Shown piece after piece: positions 38,386 through 45,366 of a stretch of DNA of 64,000 nt. The translations under genes were made by a program, and so were the position numbers. The notes below the pieces were generated by a model that was given only the letters and a program-made list of their open reading frames with translations, did not search any database and was not told the DNA's origin. Numbering within the stretch: the stretch's first letter is position 1; every line of letters starts with the position of its first letter. Source of the stretch: Sulfitobacter albidus (GTDB lineage Bacteria > Pseudomonadota > Alphaproteobacteria > Rhodobacterales > Rhodobacteraceae); the NCBI RefSeq assembly GCF_018200035.1, contig NZ_CP073581.1, positions 3,096,501-3,160,500 of the forward strand, in the 5' to 3' direction.

Positions 38386-39024
38386 ATGCCGAGTTACCCC
38401 AAAAACGAACCAAGAATGCCGCCCGAATACCAAGTTATCCGGGGGAATGTTGTGGACATCGTGGACCGAGTTGAGCGCCAGGTAGATAGACGGACCCATC
38501 GCGTGGTGCGCACGCGTCAATGGCGTGAAATGACGCTGAAAGACACTGTCGGAAAACAGCACACATTTGTTGGCGAAGCCCTCGAACAAGCCCGTCATGG
38601 TGACGATGTTGCGGTTGTGCTTGCCCCGGTAGGCCGCGAACCTGTCGCACTCGCCAATTTGACAGCGCAGTGCCTTCATCTGCATGGCTCCGCTGACCCT
38701 GACATTCCCGAAGGCAAAGGTAAGCTAGCAACCGCCACTGTCATCGCTTTCCTTGGTGCCCTACCAGGGCTGCTGGTCTACTACATGTTCTTGGTAATGT
38801 TGTTTCCGAACATGAGCGACAGCATGTCGGCGGCGGCATTGAAATTCTATCCCTTCGTCCTGCTGCCCGCTGCGTGGTGGCTTTCGATAAAACTGAACGC
38901 TTGGGCCTACGAACGCGCCACACGTGTCTGTGCAGAAGTAGAGCAAGCGCTAATTGCGGCGGGCATCACGTCAGAAACCGAGGTTCGCGATTTGCACGGG
39001 GTGAGGCAGCTGGCACTTGCCTAG
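38386..39024 (+). CDS. Two-helix membrane protein of unknown function
   Basis: 212 residues: a soluble N-terminal part (about 1-105, beta-rich, with EYQVIRGNVVDIVDRVERQV and WREMTLKD), two hydrophobic segments (about 112-138 TATVIAFLGALPGLLVYYMF and about 155-175 KFYPFVLLPAAWWLSIKL) and a short helical tail. A GCGGAGGCG ribosome-binding site precedes the start. No family recognised. The pairing with a dedicated repressor suggests tight control, as for envelope stress, immunity or exclusion proteins. Confidence 0.68.
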   Translation: MPSYPKNEPRMPPEYQVIRGNVVDIVDRVERQVDRRTHRVVRTRQWREMTLKDTVGKQHTFVGEALEQARHGDDVAVVLAPVGREPVALANLTAQCLHLHGSADPDIPEGKGKLATATVIAFLGALPGLLVYYMFLVMLFPNMSDSMSAAALKFYPFVLLPAAWWLSIKLNAWAYERATRVCAEVEQALIAAGITSETEVRDLHGVRQLALA

Positions 39025-39092
39025 CAAGTCCCCGCGACTGCTATTAAACAACAACTCCGACGCGCTTGTAGTAACAGATTTCGAGTAGCCCC

Positions 39093-39647
39093 ATGATTAA
39101 CTGGTATACGGCCGACACGCATTTCGGCCACGAGAATATCATCAAGCATTGCGGTCGCCCGTTTCAATCAGCGGCCCAAATGGATGCCGTATTGCTTGAG
39201 AACTTGGCGTCAAAAGTTGGCCCGGAAGATGCCCTCTGGATCGTTGGGGATTTTGCATTCGGACCTAAAGCAAAGGATCGAAAGTGGTTGTTGAACATCT
39301 TTTCCCGGCTTCCAGGTGCAGAACAGCACCTCGTCGTTGGTAACCACGACGGTGAGGCAACGCAGGCTTTGCCTTGGACGACGGTAACCGACCTTACAGA
39401 AGTTTCTGACGGATCAGGCGCACCGTCTGTGTTGTGCCACTACCCAATGATCACTTGGCACCGGGCCCGCAAAGGCGCGATGCACTTATTTGGTCACGTT
39501 CACGACCAATGGTTCGGCAGTCGCAATGCCGTCAATGTTGGGGTGGACGTTTGGGGCTATGTGCCGGTCACGATCCGAGATATTCAGCAAAGGGCAATGA
39601 GCTTACAGGAGAACAAGCATTGGCAAGATGTCGAACAAGTTAGTTAG
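39093..39647 (+). CDS. Calcineurin-like metallophosphoesterase
   Basis: A 184-residue single-domain phosphoesterase of the phage/plasmid-associated COG4186 type. Metal motifs: DTHFGHENII (about 8-17), VGDFAFG (about 51), VVGNHDG (about 84) and LCHYPM...GHVHDQW (about 118-145). The substrate is unknown. It is a stand-alone gene in the element with a 68-bp gap from the membrane-protein gene. Confidence 0.86.
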   Translation: MINWYTADTHFGHENIIKHCGRPFQSAAQMDAVLLENLASKVGPEDALWIVGDFAFGPKAKDRKWLLNIFSRLPGAEQHLVVGNHDGEATQALPWTTVTDLTEVSDGSGAPSVLCHYPMITWHRARKGAMHLFGHVHDQWFGSRNAVNVGVDVWGYVPVTIRDIQQRAMSLQENKHWQDVEQVS

Positions 39648-39668
39648 GCTTTGGCTTTGACGACCGCG

Positions 39669-40085
39669 CTAGTGTTCGCGATCACATAGGCCGTGGTCAC
39701 CAAGGGATGCCAAGACATAACAATCCTCCGATACCCCTTCGCCGTCGCACCCTTTTGATATCCGGTTGAGTTCCTTTTCGAGCGTCTTAAGCCGTTTGAT
39801 CTTTGCCCGAACGTCCGCAAGCTGCGAAGCTGCAATATCCGTCGCAGCCTCGCACGACCGGTCTGGATGATCTTGTAGTTCGATCAACGATGAAATGGCC
39901 TCGATTGAGAAACCCAGATCACGGGCGTGTCGGATAAAACTCAGCCGCTCCAACCCGGCTTTGTCGTAGCGACGTTGGTTGCCTGATGTGCGCTCAGCTT
40001 CGGGCAAAAGCCCCATTTCTTCATAGTAGCGTATGGTCGGAACTTTGACTTTTGTACGCTTTGAAAGCTCGCCGATGGAAAACAT
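39669..40085 (-). CDS. MerR-family heavy-metal regulator, PbrR/CadR/ZntR-like
   Basis: 138 residues: a MerR winged helix at the N-terminus (FSIGELSKRTKVKVPTIRYY), a dimerisation helix and a C-terminal metal-binding part. Cys78, Cys113 and Cys122 have the spacing of the Cys triad of the Pb/Cd/Zn-sensing subgroup, and a further Cys134 lies near the end. It is divergent from the transglutaminase-CDF-ICMT operon, whose promoter has the typical MerR architecture. The ATG at 40085 gives the standard MFSIGEL start. The metal cannot be decided, though Pb/Cd/Zn is more likely than Cu or Hg. Confidence 0.85.
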   Translation of the reverse strand: MFSIGELSKRTKVKVPTIRYYEEMGLLPEAERTSGNQRRYDKAGLERLSFIRHARDLGFSIEAISSLIELQDHPDRSCEAATDIAASQLADVRAKIKRLKTLEKELNRISKGCDGEGVSEDCYVLASLGDHGLCDREH

Positions 40086-40096
40086 ACACAAACCTC

Positions 40097-40127
40097 TTGA
40101 ACCTCTAGTTACTAGAGATTGTATATG
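40097..40127 (+). promoter_or_regulatory. MerR-type promoter and operator of the metal operon
   Basis: -35 TTGAAC (40097-40102), an over-long 19-bp spacer and -10 TATATG (40122-40127). Within the spacer is the perfect dyad CTCTAGT-T-ACTAGAG (40103-40117). A 19-bp spacer with a dyad inside it is the hallmark of MerR-activated promoters, and the dyad resembles pbr operators. Confidence 0.82.
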
Positions 40128-40155
40128 AGTTGGGACGACAAGAGAAGAGTTCCAA

Positions 40156-40926
40156 ATGTCCCACGATTATCTATCTGAAACGCCGCTCCTCGACCACGAG
40201 AACCCGGCAATACAAGAGCTCATCGCGCAACGCGGTTGGGCAGCGTTGAGCGAAAGCGAACGCATCGGAGCAGCCTATGACTTTGTCCGCAACGAAGTCT
40301 TGTTCGGCTACAATTCCGACGATTCCCTACCAGCCTCACAGGTGTTGGCGGATGGCTACGGCCAGTGCAACACCAAGGGAACGCTGCTGATGGCGCTGCT
40401 GCGCGCCTTAGGCATCCCTTGTCGGTTTCGCGGCTTTACCATCGACAAAGGGCTGCAACGTGGTGTGGTGCCAGAGCTGGTCTATCCGCTTGCGCCACGC
40501 AACATCATCCATTCGTGGGTCGAGGTGCAGCATCGAGGAGAATGGTTAGAGCTTGAGGGCTTCATTCTGGATCAGGGCGTTTTGACGGCGCTTCAAGCTG
40601 CCTTTCCAGATCGCAATTCGCTTTGTGCTTACGGGGCAGGCACCGATTGCCTCCAAGCGCCGAACGTCGCTTGGAGCGGCAAGAGCACCTACATCCAAAA
40701 GACTGGGATCAATCGGGATTTCGGGGTCTTTGATAGCCCAGATGCGTTCTACGCAGACCATCGGCAACTCACCAGATTTCGCGGGCTGGTCTATCGACTG
40801 ATCATTCGACATTGGATGAACAGGCGGGTTGCGCGGCTGCGTGCGGGACGTGTCCCGACGATACCTGGTGGGGAAAACAACCTTGTGCCTGCCAAATCCA
40901 TTTCGATGCAAAAGGAGGCCGAGTGA
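40156..40926 (+). CDS. Transglutaminase-like cysteine-protease-fold protein
   Basis: A 256-residue protein with a transglutaminase core: catalytic Cys in DGYGQCNTKGTLLMALLRAL (about residue 75), His in NIIHSWVEVQHRGEWLE (about 119) and a following Asp region. A basic C-terminal segment (about 205-240) might be a membrane or nucleic-acid contact. It is the first gene under the MerR-type promoter. Its role in metal handling is unknown. It may act on a peptide or envelope substrate. The stop overlaps the CDF start by one base (TGATG). Confidence 0.82.
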   Translation: MSHDYLSETPLLDHENPAIQELIAQRGWAALSESERIGAAYDFVRNEVLFGYNSDDSLPASQVLADGYGQCNTKGTLLMALLRALGIPCRFRGFTIDKGLQRGVVPELVYPLAPRNIIHSWVEVQHRGEWLELEGFILDQGVLTALQAAFPDRNSLCAYGAGTDCLQAPNVAWSGKSTYIQKTGINRDFGVFDSPDAFYADHRQLTRFRGLVYRLIIRHWMNRRVARLRAGRVPTIPGGENNLVPAKSISMQKEAE

Positions 40927-41561
40927 TGGCAGGTTGCTGCGGACATGACGCTAAGTTTGACGGCGTTTCAGATGACTACAAAAGACGGCTGTGGATCGTC
41001 ATTGCCCTCAATGCGGCAATGTTCTTTGTCGAGATGACAGCAGGTCATCTGGCCAAGTCTCAGGCGCTACAAGCCGACGCCCTCGACTTTGCAGGCGATG
41101 CGCTGACCTACGCTATTTCTCTTGCGGTCATCGGGGCATCGCTCCGCGCACGTACGAATGCGGCGCTGTTCAAAGGCGTCAGCCTTCTGTTGATGGGCCT
41201 TTGGGTGTTCGGATCAACAGTCTACCGCGTCTTCTATGCAGGCGTTCCCACGGCTGAGATCATGGGCATTGTCGGTTTTCTTGCACTGCTCACCAATCTG
41301 GCGAGCGTCATGCTGCTGGTCCGCTACAAGGACGGCGATGCCAATGTCCGGTCGGTCTGGCTGTGTTCGCGCAATGACGCCATTGGGAACGTGGCCGTTA
41401 TGTTTGCGGCCGTTGGAGTATGGGGCACGGCGACGGGTTGGCCTGATCTGATTGTGGCGACGATCATGGCAGGGTTGTTCCTGTCATCGGCCTTCCAAAT
41501 CGTTCGCCAAGCCTTGGCAGAGCGACTCGAAATGACCCAGCATGAACATGAGGCCGTATGA
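40926..41561 (+). CDS. CDF-family cation efflux transporter
   Basis: A 211-residue membrane protein with about six transmembrane segments and the CDF hallmark ALQADALDFAGDALTYAISL. Asp pairs in the second and fifth helices would bind Zn or Cd (ADALD and RNDAIGN). An AAAGGAGG ribosome-binding site lies within the end of the preceding gene. The short form without a long cytoplasmic C-domain matches small CDF proteins of metal-resistance islands. Probably exports a divalent metal using the proton gradient. Confidence 0.87.
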   Translation: MAGCCGHDAKFDGVSDDYKRRLWIVIALNAAMFFVEMTAGHLAKSQALQADALDFAGDALTYAISLAVIGASLRARTNAALFKGVSLLLMGLWVFGSTVYRVFYAGVPTAEIMGIVGFLALLTNLASVMLLVRYKDGDANVRSVWLCSRNDAIGNVAVMFAAVGVWGTATGWPDLIVATIMAGLFLSSAFQIVRQALAERLEMTQHEHEAV

Positions 41562-42109
41562 TGCCGAATGTCTTAGTCTTCACCGGCCTTATGATCGCAG
41601 CAGCTACGTTTGCCGCTATGCTTTGGTCTATCGCATATCCTGCCCGCCGCCTTTGGCCGCCAAAGCGCTATACAATGGTCACTCCTATCCTGGTTTGGGT
41701 TCCGACATTCACCCTCTCTGGGATCCTGATCGTCCTCGGCGTCGTAGAATGGGGAAGCCTGGCAATCCCAACTTGGTTGCGGTTTGGCATGGGCGTTCCC
41801 CTGATTATCGCGGGAAACGTGGTTGTCTGGTCAGAAGCCGCAAAGTTTGGTGTTGCCCAGACTGGCGGTGCAAAAGGAACGCTTCGAACAAGCGGCATGT
41901 ATCGCTATTCCCGCAATCCGCAATACGTGGCCGATATAGCAATGATTATCGGCTGGATCATCCTTTCTGCATCGGCAGACGCTGCGCTTGTCGGCTTGGC
42001 TGGGATTATCGTGCTCATAACGGCACCATTCGCGGAAGAACCATGGCTTAAAGAACAATATGGCTCAGCGTTTGAGGACTATAAGGCAAAGGTCAGGCGG
42101 TTCTTGTAG
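41558..42109 (+). CDS. ICMT/PEMT-like integral membrane methyltransferase
   Basis: A 183-residue protein with four to five membrane helices and the isoprenylcysteine-methyltransferase-type C-terminal motif YRYSRNPQYVADI followed by APFAEEPWLKEQYG and a final YKAKVRRF. These residues form the SAM-binding site in the family. It overlaps the CDF gene by 4 bp, third gene of the MerR-controlled unit. In bacteria the substrate is usually unknown, and lipid or metal-compound methylation is possible. Confidence 0.83.
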   Translation: MMPNVLVFTGLMIAAATFAAMLWSIAYPARRLWPPKRYTMVTPILVWVPTFTLSGILIVLGVVEWGSLAIPTWLRFGMGVPLIIAGNVVVWSEAAKFGVAQTGGAKGTLRTSGMYRYSRNPQYVADIAMIIGWIILSASADAALVGLAGIIVLITAPFAEEPWLKEQYGSAFEDYKAKVRRFL

Positions 42110-42150
42110 GCCTCTAGGTGGACAAAGGAACTAGAGCGGCTCAGCACAAT

Positions 42151-42795
42151 TTAGTTGTCGGGCAGCGGTCCAAAATCTTCTTCAACAATGCGGTTCCATT
42201 CCGCGTCGGCCTCCTCGTAGAGATCTTGGTGCTCGCCATAGTCTTCCCAATGCGGTGGGGCAGGGAGACCTTCTGGATGGAATCGATATCGTGTAATCAC
42301 CTTAACGGCTTCGCGGATATTGCTTGGCTGCATTCTTTTGGTTCCTTGCCAGTCGTTTTTTACCACGAAACAAGCAACTTCGAGCCGCGTTGCCAGGTCC
42401 ATTTTGGGATAGATATGCTTCAGGTAATCGATGGTTGTGTTGAGGTCATCGACGGCCCTGTGGGTGGTTTGCTCGTTGCTAGGCGCAAGTCGCCCCATCA
42501 AAATTTCGTTCAAATCACAGCGCGTTAGTGCAGCAAGCTTCACAAGCGCGGTGGATGGGATCGCTCGCTCACCTTTCTCGTAAATGTAATAGGTACGCGG
42601 CGTGATCTCCATGATTGCTGCCATTTCCTGCTTTTTGTAGCCTTTCCGAATTCGGAATTGGCGCAGGTTTTCATGGACCGATCCCAGTTGCCCGTATCGC
42701 ATTTCGAAGTCTTGCCGTTCAGATTCGAGCTGCATTTCGAGCTTGGCCGCAGCTTCTTCCTCTTCAGATTTAGAGCCGAACCTGAACTCAACCAT
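42151..42795 (-). CDS. XRE-family regulator with C-terminal domain
   Basis: About 214 residues: a Glu-rich coiled N-terminus (SEEEEAAAKLEMQLESERQD), an HTH domain (about 45-95: RIRKGYKKQEMAAIMEITPR) and a C-terminal helical part rich in acidic residues. The start at 42795 has GAGG eight bases upstream. The frame also has an ATG at 42861. It is convergent with the ICMT gene (41-bp gap) and divergent from the small genes leading to int. It probably controls excision or integration genes. Confidence 0.78.
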   Translation of the reverse strand: MVEFRFGSKSEEEEAAAKLEMQLESERQDFEMRYGQLGSVHENLRQFRIRKGYKKQEMAAIMEITPRTYYIYEKGERAIPSTALVKLAALTRCDLNEILMGRLAPSNEQTTHRAVDDLNTTIDYLKHIYPKMDLATRLEVACFVVKNDWQGTKRMQPSNIREAVKVITRYRFHPEGLPAPPHWEDYGEHQDLYEEADAEWNRIVEEDFGPLPDN

Positions 42796-42841
42796 ATCGA
42801 AAACCTCATTTTCGGAACATATGATCCGCTTTTGCAGAGAA

Positions 42842-42855
42842 ATACGAGAACGTAT
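42842..42855. promoter_or_regulatory. Palindrome upstream of the XRE gene and the integrase operon
   Basis: ATACG-AGAA-CGTAT (42842-42855), with another ATACG half-site at 42863. It lies between the divergent XRE (42795) and 78-residue (42915) genes, so it is a likely operator for the XRE protein. Confidence 0.5.
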
Positions 42856-42914
42856 AGACACAATACGCCGCTTGACGGATGGTTTGCAAGAGATTGCGAC
42901 TTATCGAGGTAGAC

Positions 42915-43151
42915 ATGCCAGACTTACTTTCCGAAGGACAGACGCCCGAAGCATGGAGCGCGGAATTGCAAGGCTTTGGCGTTTATGTGTCCCCTCGCTT
43001 GATCCGTTCTAAAGCGCACAAGACAGGTCAGTTTTACAAGATTGGGCGACTGATGTTGTTGACCCGAAAGCAGATCGTTAGCTTGATCGAGTGCCCTGCT
43101 GATGCGGATCGATCGAAGAACGATTTGATATTGCTGGGGAAGGTCCAATGA
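42915..43151 (+). CDS. Small DNA-binding-like protein upstream of the integrase
   Basis: A 78-residue basic protein (MPDLLSEGQTPEAWSAELQG at its start) with a pattern SPRLIRSKAHKTGQFYKIGR that looks like a recombination-directionality or winged-helix DNA-binding segment. GAGG lies five bases before the start. It overlaps the next gene by 4 bp, in line with xis-int. Function inferred from position. Confidence 0.6.
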   Translation: MPDLLSEGQTPEAWSAELQGFGVYVSPRLIRSKAHKTGQFYKIGRLMLLTRKQIVSLIECPADADRSKNDLILLGKVQ

Positions 43152-43492
43152 CCATCAGGGCTCCGGAGCATACGACACCCAAAGCACTGGCAAAAGAGCT
43201 AGGCGCTTCACCGCGCTTTGTATCGGATACCGTTCGCGAGTTGGGGTGTTTTTGCCGACTCGGCCGCAGGTTGATTATGCTGGAGCGGCATGTTGAAGAA
43301 TTTATGGAGGCGATGGAATGCCGCTCAAAATCTACCGCCGCAACAAAATCTGGCACTATGCAGGGACAGTTGCCGGTAGGCGACTACGAGGCACTACAGA
43401 AACAACGGACAAAAGGATCGCGGAAAGGATCAGGTCAGAGGTCGAAACCAAGGCGTGGCAAAGTCATCTCGATGGACCGGGAGCTACGCTGA
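43148..43492 (+). CDS. Excisionase-like small protein overlapping the integrase start
   Basis: The first ~58 residues form a convincing small HTH protein (KALAKELGASPRFVSDTVRE, LGRRLIMLERHVEEFMEAME). The last ~57 codons overlap the int gene in another frame and look like a shadow (Ser/Arg/Lys-rich). The real gene may end near 43320, with the present extension caused by a lost base, or the overlap may be genuine. Start supported by ATGA overlap with the previous gene. Confidence 0.5.
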   Translation: MTIRAPEHTTPKALAKELGASPRFVSDTVRELGCFCRLGRRLIMLERHVEEFMEAMECRSKSTAATKSGTMQGQLPVGDYEALQKQRTKGSRKGSGQRSKPRRGKVISMDRELR

Positions 43493-44319
43493 CATTTGCA
43501 CAGGCGGCGATTGCTTACCGCCAAGCTGGACGCGACACTAGATTCCTCGACGAAATTGAAGACTATTGGAAAGACACGTTGGTTCCCAAGATCACTGGTG
43601 AAGCCATCCGTCAAATGGCGCGTAAACTCTATCCAGAGGCTTCCAATGCGACGCTCAACCGGCAAGGCATTGTACCTGCACAAGCAATAATTAACTATGC
43701 TTCTGGCTTGGAGTGGTGCTCATCTATTAAGGTGAAGCGGTTCAAAGTCAGTGCCAAGCGAAAGACTCCGGTTACTCGCGGATGGGTGGAGTCGTTTGCG
43801 GCACAGGCTGTCGAAGATGAACTCTACCATCTCGCGGCCTTATGCCTATTCATGTTTGGGACAGGCGCCCGCCGAGGGGAGGCTTGCGCGTTGAGATGGG
43901 GCGATGTCGAATTGTTCCAAAAGACGGCTGTGATCAATCAAACCAAGGTTGAGCACCAGCGCGTCGCCCATCTTTCGCCGCCTGTAGTTGCCTCACTCGC
44001 CAACATACCATCAAACCGGAACCCGGACGACTTGGTTTTCAACTACGCGTCTGGCGAAAGCGTAGGACAGGTTTGGAAGAACGTGATCAAACGCGCAGGC
44101 ATCGAAAAACTGTCACCACACTGCTGCCGCCACGGCTTTGCGACATCCATGTTGCAAGCAGGAGTAGATCCTAAGACTGTTGCAGTCCGCGGAGGCTGGA
44201 AAGACGTGGCCACGGTGATGAAATACTATGCCCATGCGATGGATGATCCGACCGTCACTGACGTGCTATTTGGCACAAATCTGACACAAGACGAAAACAA
44301 TAAAGCCGTAAGTAACTGA
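43318..44319 (+). CDS. int: Tyrosine recombinase (integrase) of the element
   Basis: 333 residues. An N-terminal arm-binding region (MPLKIYRRNKIWHYAGTVAG), a core-binding domain and the catalytic domain with Arg in FGTGARRGEACALRW, HxxR in PHCCRHGFATS and Tyr in MKYYAHAMDD. It resembles the Rhodobacterales site-specific integrases. It ends 31 bp from the right attachment repeat, and the last codons are part of the 21-bp repeat also found at the left end. It should integrate the element into the serC leader and, with helper proteins, excise it. Confidence 0.93.
   Translation: MPLKIYRRNKIWHYAGTVAGRRLRGTTETTDKRIAERIRSEVETKAWQSHLDGPGATLTFAQAAIAYRQAGRDTRFLDEIEDYWKDTLVPKITGEAIRQMARKLYPEASNATLNRQGIVPAQAIINYASGLEWCSSIKVKRFKVSAKRKTPVTRGWVESFAAQAVEDELYHLAALCLFMFGTGARRGEACALRWGDVELFQKTAVINQTKVEHQRVAHLSPPVVASLANIPSNRNPDDLVFNYASGESVGQVWKNVIKRAGIEKLSPHCCRHGFATSMLQAGVDPKTVAVRGGWKDVATVMKYYAHAMDDPTVTDVLFGTNLTQDENNKAVSN
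44270..44290. repeat. 21-bp direct repeat, right copy
   Basis: Exact match to 32998-33018. Here it codes for the integrase end FGTNLTQ. It lies 60 bp inside the right attachment repeat. Confidence 0.75.
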
Positions 44320-44349
44320 ATTAAATAGGGAAAGAAGCGATGAACACGA

Positions 44350-44389
44350 CCCTTCGTTGGGGAAGGGTGTCCCACCGCCGGAGTTACGG
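44350..44389. repeat. Right attachment repeat (attR candidate)
   Basis: 40-bp copy of the end repeat. Read on the minus strand it is the upstream part of the original serC leader, next to the native promoter (44381-44409). It has the same hairpin CCCTTC-CCCAAC-GAAGGG as the left copy. Confidence 0.88.
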
Positions 44390-44409
44390 GGCATTGCAGG
44401 CTGGTACAA
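44381..44409 (-). promoter_or_regulatory. Predicted original serC promoter, now cut off from serC
   Basis: Minus strand: TTGTAC (44404-44409), 17-bp spacer, TAACTC (44381-44386). It has the same placement relative to the repeat as the promoter at the left end. It now reads into the integrase 3' end. Confidence 0.42.
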
Positions 44410-44484
44410 GTCGATTTTCGGGGCTAAACCGCCGCTTGACCACGCTTTTGCGACTTCCCCTGACGCGGATCGGAAACTTTTGCC

Positions 44485-45363
44485 ATGTATACAGCTGTCC
44501 TTTTGAGCGCTCCTGCATCCCGCACCCTCGACCCGGCGCTGGTGGAATCGCTGCGCAATGCCTGGGGCGGGGGTGACGCAGTCTGGCTCAGCCCCGATGA
44601 AGCGGCAGAATTTACATTGCCGCAAATCCCCGCCAACCGCGAAGAGGTTTGGCAGAGTTGTCAGGCGATGGGCGTTGATCTGGTGATTGTACCGACCGAT
44701 GGGCGCGAAAAGCGGATGCTTTTGGCGGATATGGACAGCACCATGATCGAGCAGGAATGCATCGACGAGCTGGCCGATGAGGCCGGTGTCGGGGCGCGTG
44801 TAAAGGACATAACTGCCCGCGCCATGAACGGAGAGCTTGATTTCGAGGCGGCGCTACGTGAGCGGGTTGGCCTGCTGAAGGGCCTACCCGAGAGCGTCAT
44901 CGACAAGGTGCTGGCAGAGCGGATCACGCTGATGCCCGGCGGGCCCGCGCTGCTGGCCACGATGAAGGCGCGCGGCGGGCATGCGGCCCTGGTGTCAGGG
45001 GGCTTCACCGCCTTCACCGCGCGGGTCGCGGCGCAGCTGGGCTTTGACGAAAATCGCGCCAATACGCTTCTGGCGGAGGGAGGCGCGCTGACCGGCGAAG
45101 TCGGGCTGCCGATCCTCGGCAAACAGGCCAAGGTCGACGCGCTGGAAGAAATTACCGCCCGACTTGGCCTGTCAGAACAGGACGTGATCGCCGTTGGCGA
45201 CGGGGCCAATGATCTGGGCATGTTGGGGCGCGCGGGTCTGGGTGTGGCGCTGCACGCGAAGCCAAGCGTCGCCGCGCAATGCGACGTGCGGATCAATCAC
45301 GGCGATCTTACCGCCCTCTTGTTTGCGCAGGGCATCGCGCGATCGGAGTTCGTCACGCCCTAG
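44485..45363 (+). CDS. serB: Phosphoserine phosphatase
   Basis: A 292-residue HAD-family enzyme that makes serine from phosphoserine. The catalytic motif DMDSTMIEQECIDELAD carries Asp82 and Asp84. Further motifs are VSGGFTAFT and VGDGANDLGML. An N-terminal extension (about 1-75), as in long SerB proteins, precedes the HAD core. It would normally be divergent from serC, and the element now separates them by 11.5 kb. Convergent with the asparaginase gene (3-bp gap). Confidence 0.96.
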   Translation: MYTAVLLSAPASRTLDPALVESLRNAWGGGDAVWLSPDEAAEFTLPQIPANREEVWQSCQAMGVDLVIVPTDGREKRMLLADMDSTMIEQECIDELADEAGVGARVKDITARAMNGELDFEAALRERVGLLKGLPESVIDKVLAERITLMPGGPALLATMKARGGHAALVSGGFTAFTARVAAQLGFDENRANTLLAEGGALTGEVGLPILGKQAKVDALEEITARLGLSEQDVIAVGDGANDLGMLGRAGLGVALHAKPSVAAQCDVRINHGDLTALLFAQGIARSEFVTP

Positions 45364-45366
45364 GCG

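Larger units (their letters stand above)
32868..44389. mobile_element. Integrative mobilisable element with RepC initiator, inserted in the serC leader
   Basis: About 11.5 kb of visibly lower-GC DNA bounded by a 40-bp direct repeat with 3 mismatches (32868-32907 and 44350-44389; offset 11,482 bp). Contents in order: phased TGCAG repeats, antisense RNA, repC, mobC, mobA with nested mobB/mobD, oriT, HEPN pair, XRE plus membrane protein, metallophosphoesterase, merR and a three-gene metal-related operon, XRE, two small DNA-binding genes and a tyrosine integrase next to the right repeat. serB (44485) and serC-serA (ends 32843) lie on either side. There are no secretion genes, so transfer would need a helper element. 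Confidence 0.9.

Noticed and set aside
42118..42528. 136-codon plus-strand frame opposite the second XRE gene
   Set aside because: Antisense to a gene with a clear HTH domain; no ribosome-binding site.
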